A program made the position numbers and the translations under genes. A model generated the notes under the pieces. That model saw nothing but the letters and a program-made list of their open reading frames with translations, was not told where the DNA came from and searched no databases. Below, piece after piece: positions 63,791 through 64,000 of a DNA stretch of 64,000 nucleotides. Source of the DNA: Streptosporangium sp. NBC_01495 (GTDB taxonomy: Bacteria > Actinomycetota > Actinomycetes > Streptosporangiales > Streptosporangiaceae); contig NZ_CP109430.1 of assembly GCF_036250735.1 (NCBI RefSeq), positions 558,001-622,000 of the forward strand, read 5' to 3'. Each line of letters begins with the position of its first letter. Position 1 is the stretch's first letter.

Positions 63791-63988
63791 TCAGGTCGGG
63801 TTGCCCCAGACCATCAGCGCCAGGATGACCACCCAGATCAGCACGATCACGCCGGAGAGCGCGGCGATCCGGCCGACCTGCACCTTGGCGTCGTCGTCCG
63901 GGCTCTCGCTGGTGAGAACCCGGATGGCGGTGCTCTGGTCCCGGTCCACCATGACCAGCAGCACCGCCGCGACGATGAAAAGCGTCAT
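63791..63988 (-). CDS. Small two-helix membrane protein, 5' end uncertain
   Basis: A 65-residue protein with two hydrophobic segments (MTLFIVAAVLLVMV and about 42-61, LSGVIVLIWVVILALMVW) joined by a charged loop (ESPDDDAKVQ). No family is recognised. The ATG at 63988 has no ribosome-binding site and the frame stays open to the window edge (LSVS-MTLF), so the true start may lie beyond 64000. Confidence 0.55.
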   Translation of the reverse strand: MTLFIVAAVLLVMVDRDQSTAIRVLTSESPDDDAKVQVGRIAALSGVIVLIWVVILALMVWGNPT

Positions 63989-64000
63989 GGATACCGACAG

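Overview
This window is high-GC, gene-dense actinobacterial chromosome. The signs are GTG starts, overlapping ATGA/GTGA gene junctions, leaderless promoters, an F420/PPOX-type enzyme, and the core gene orders glmU-prs-rplY-pth and mfd-surA-like-mazG-eno-divIC-DUF501-ppx. Gene content and the many GC-rich intergenic minisatellites fit a filamentous actinomycete, perhaps Streptosporangiales. That placement is inference; no database search was possible.

Layout. 1-9.1 kb is an accessory stretch. It holds an old-yellow-enzyme gene divergent from a MerR regulator, a fragment of trans-aconitate methyltransferase, an MFS exporter, a CYTH-CHAD protein, a cation/H+ antiporter behind a frameshifted membrane gene, a predicted BesD/HalD-type radical amino-acid halogenase, and a decayed gene in low-GC DNA. 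9.1-14.4 kb holds mutT1-ppk1 and a fatty-acid desaturase with a TetR regulator that carries a long charged helix. 14.6-18.9 kb is core: tRNA-Gln, glmU, prs, rplY, pth. 19.0-39.1 kb is a large cell-surface polysaccharide and sulfation locus lying between pth and mfd. 39.3-48.2 kb is core again. 48.4-64 kb holds a secreted three-module Pro-Thr protein, uracil-DNA glycosylase, NDH-2 under a Rex box, an unusual tRNA with a UAA anticodon, an HxlR regulator, a Bax-inhibitor-1 protein, thiolase, two envelope proteins, cystathionine beta-synthase, an orphan histidine kinase, the decayed right end of a TnpB element, and cystathionine gamma-synthase.

How genes work together. The central locus joins a Wzx/Wzy-type export system (priming phosphoglycosyltransferase, GT2 and WecG/TagA transferases, flippase, polymerase, Wzz-like protein, GH26 hydrolase) to a nearly complete sulfate-activation cycle (CysD, CysN, APS kinase, CysQ) and three different sulfotransferases. 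The simplest reading is that the cell makes a sulfated surface polysaccharide. The priming transferase has an in-frame TTA codon, so bldA-like developmental control is possible. Polyphosphate is a second theme (CYTH-CHAD, Ppk1, MutT1, Ppx), and transsulfuration a third (CBS and CGS about 2 kb apart).
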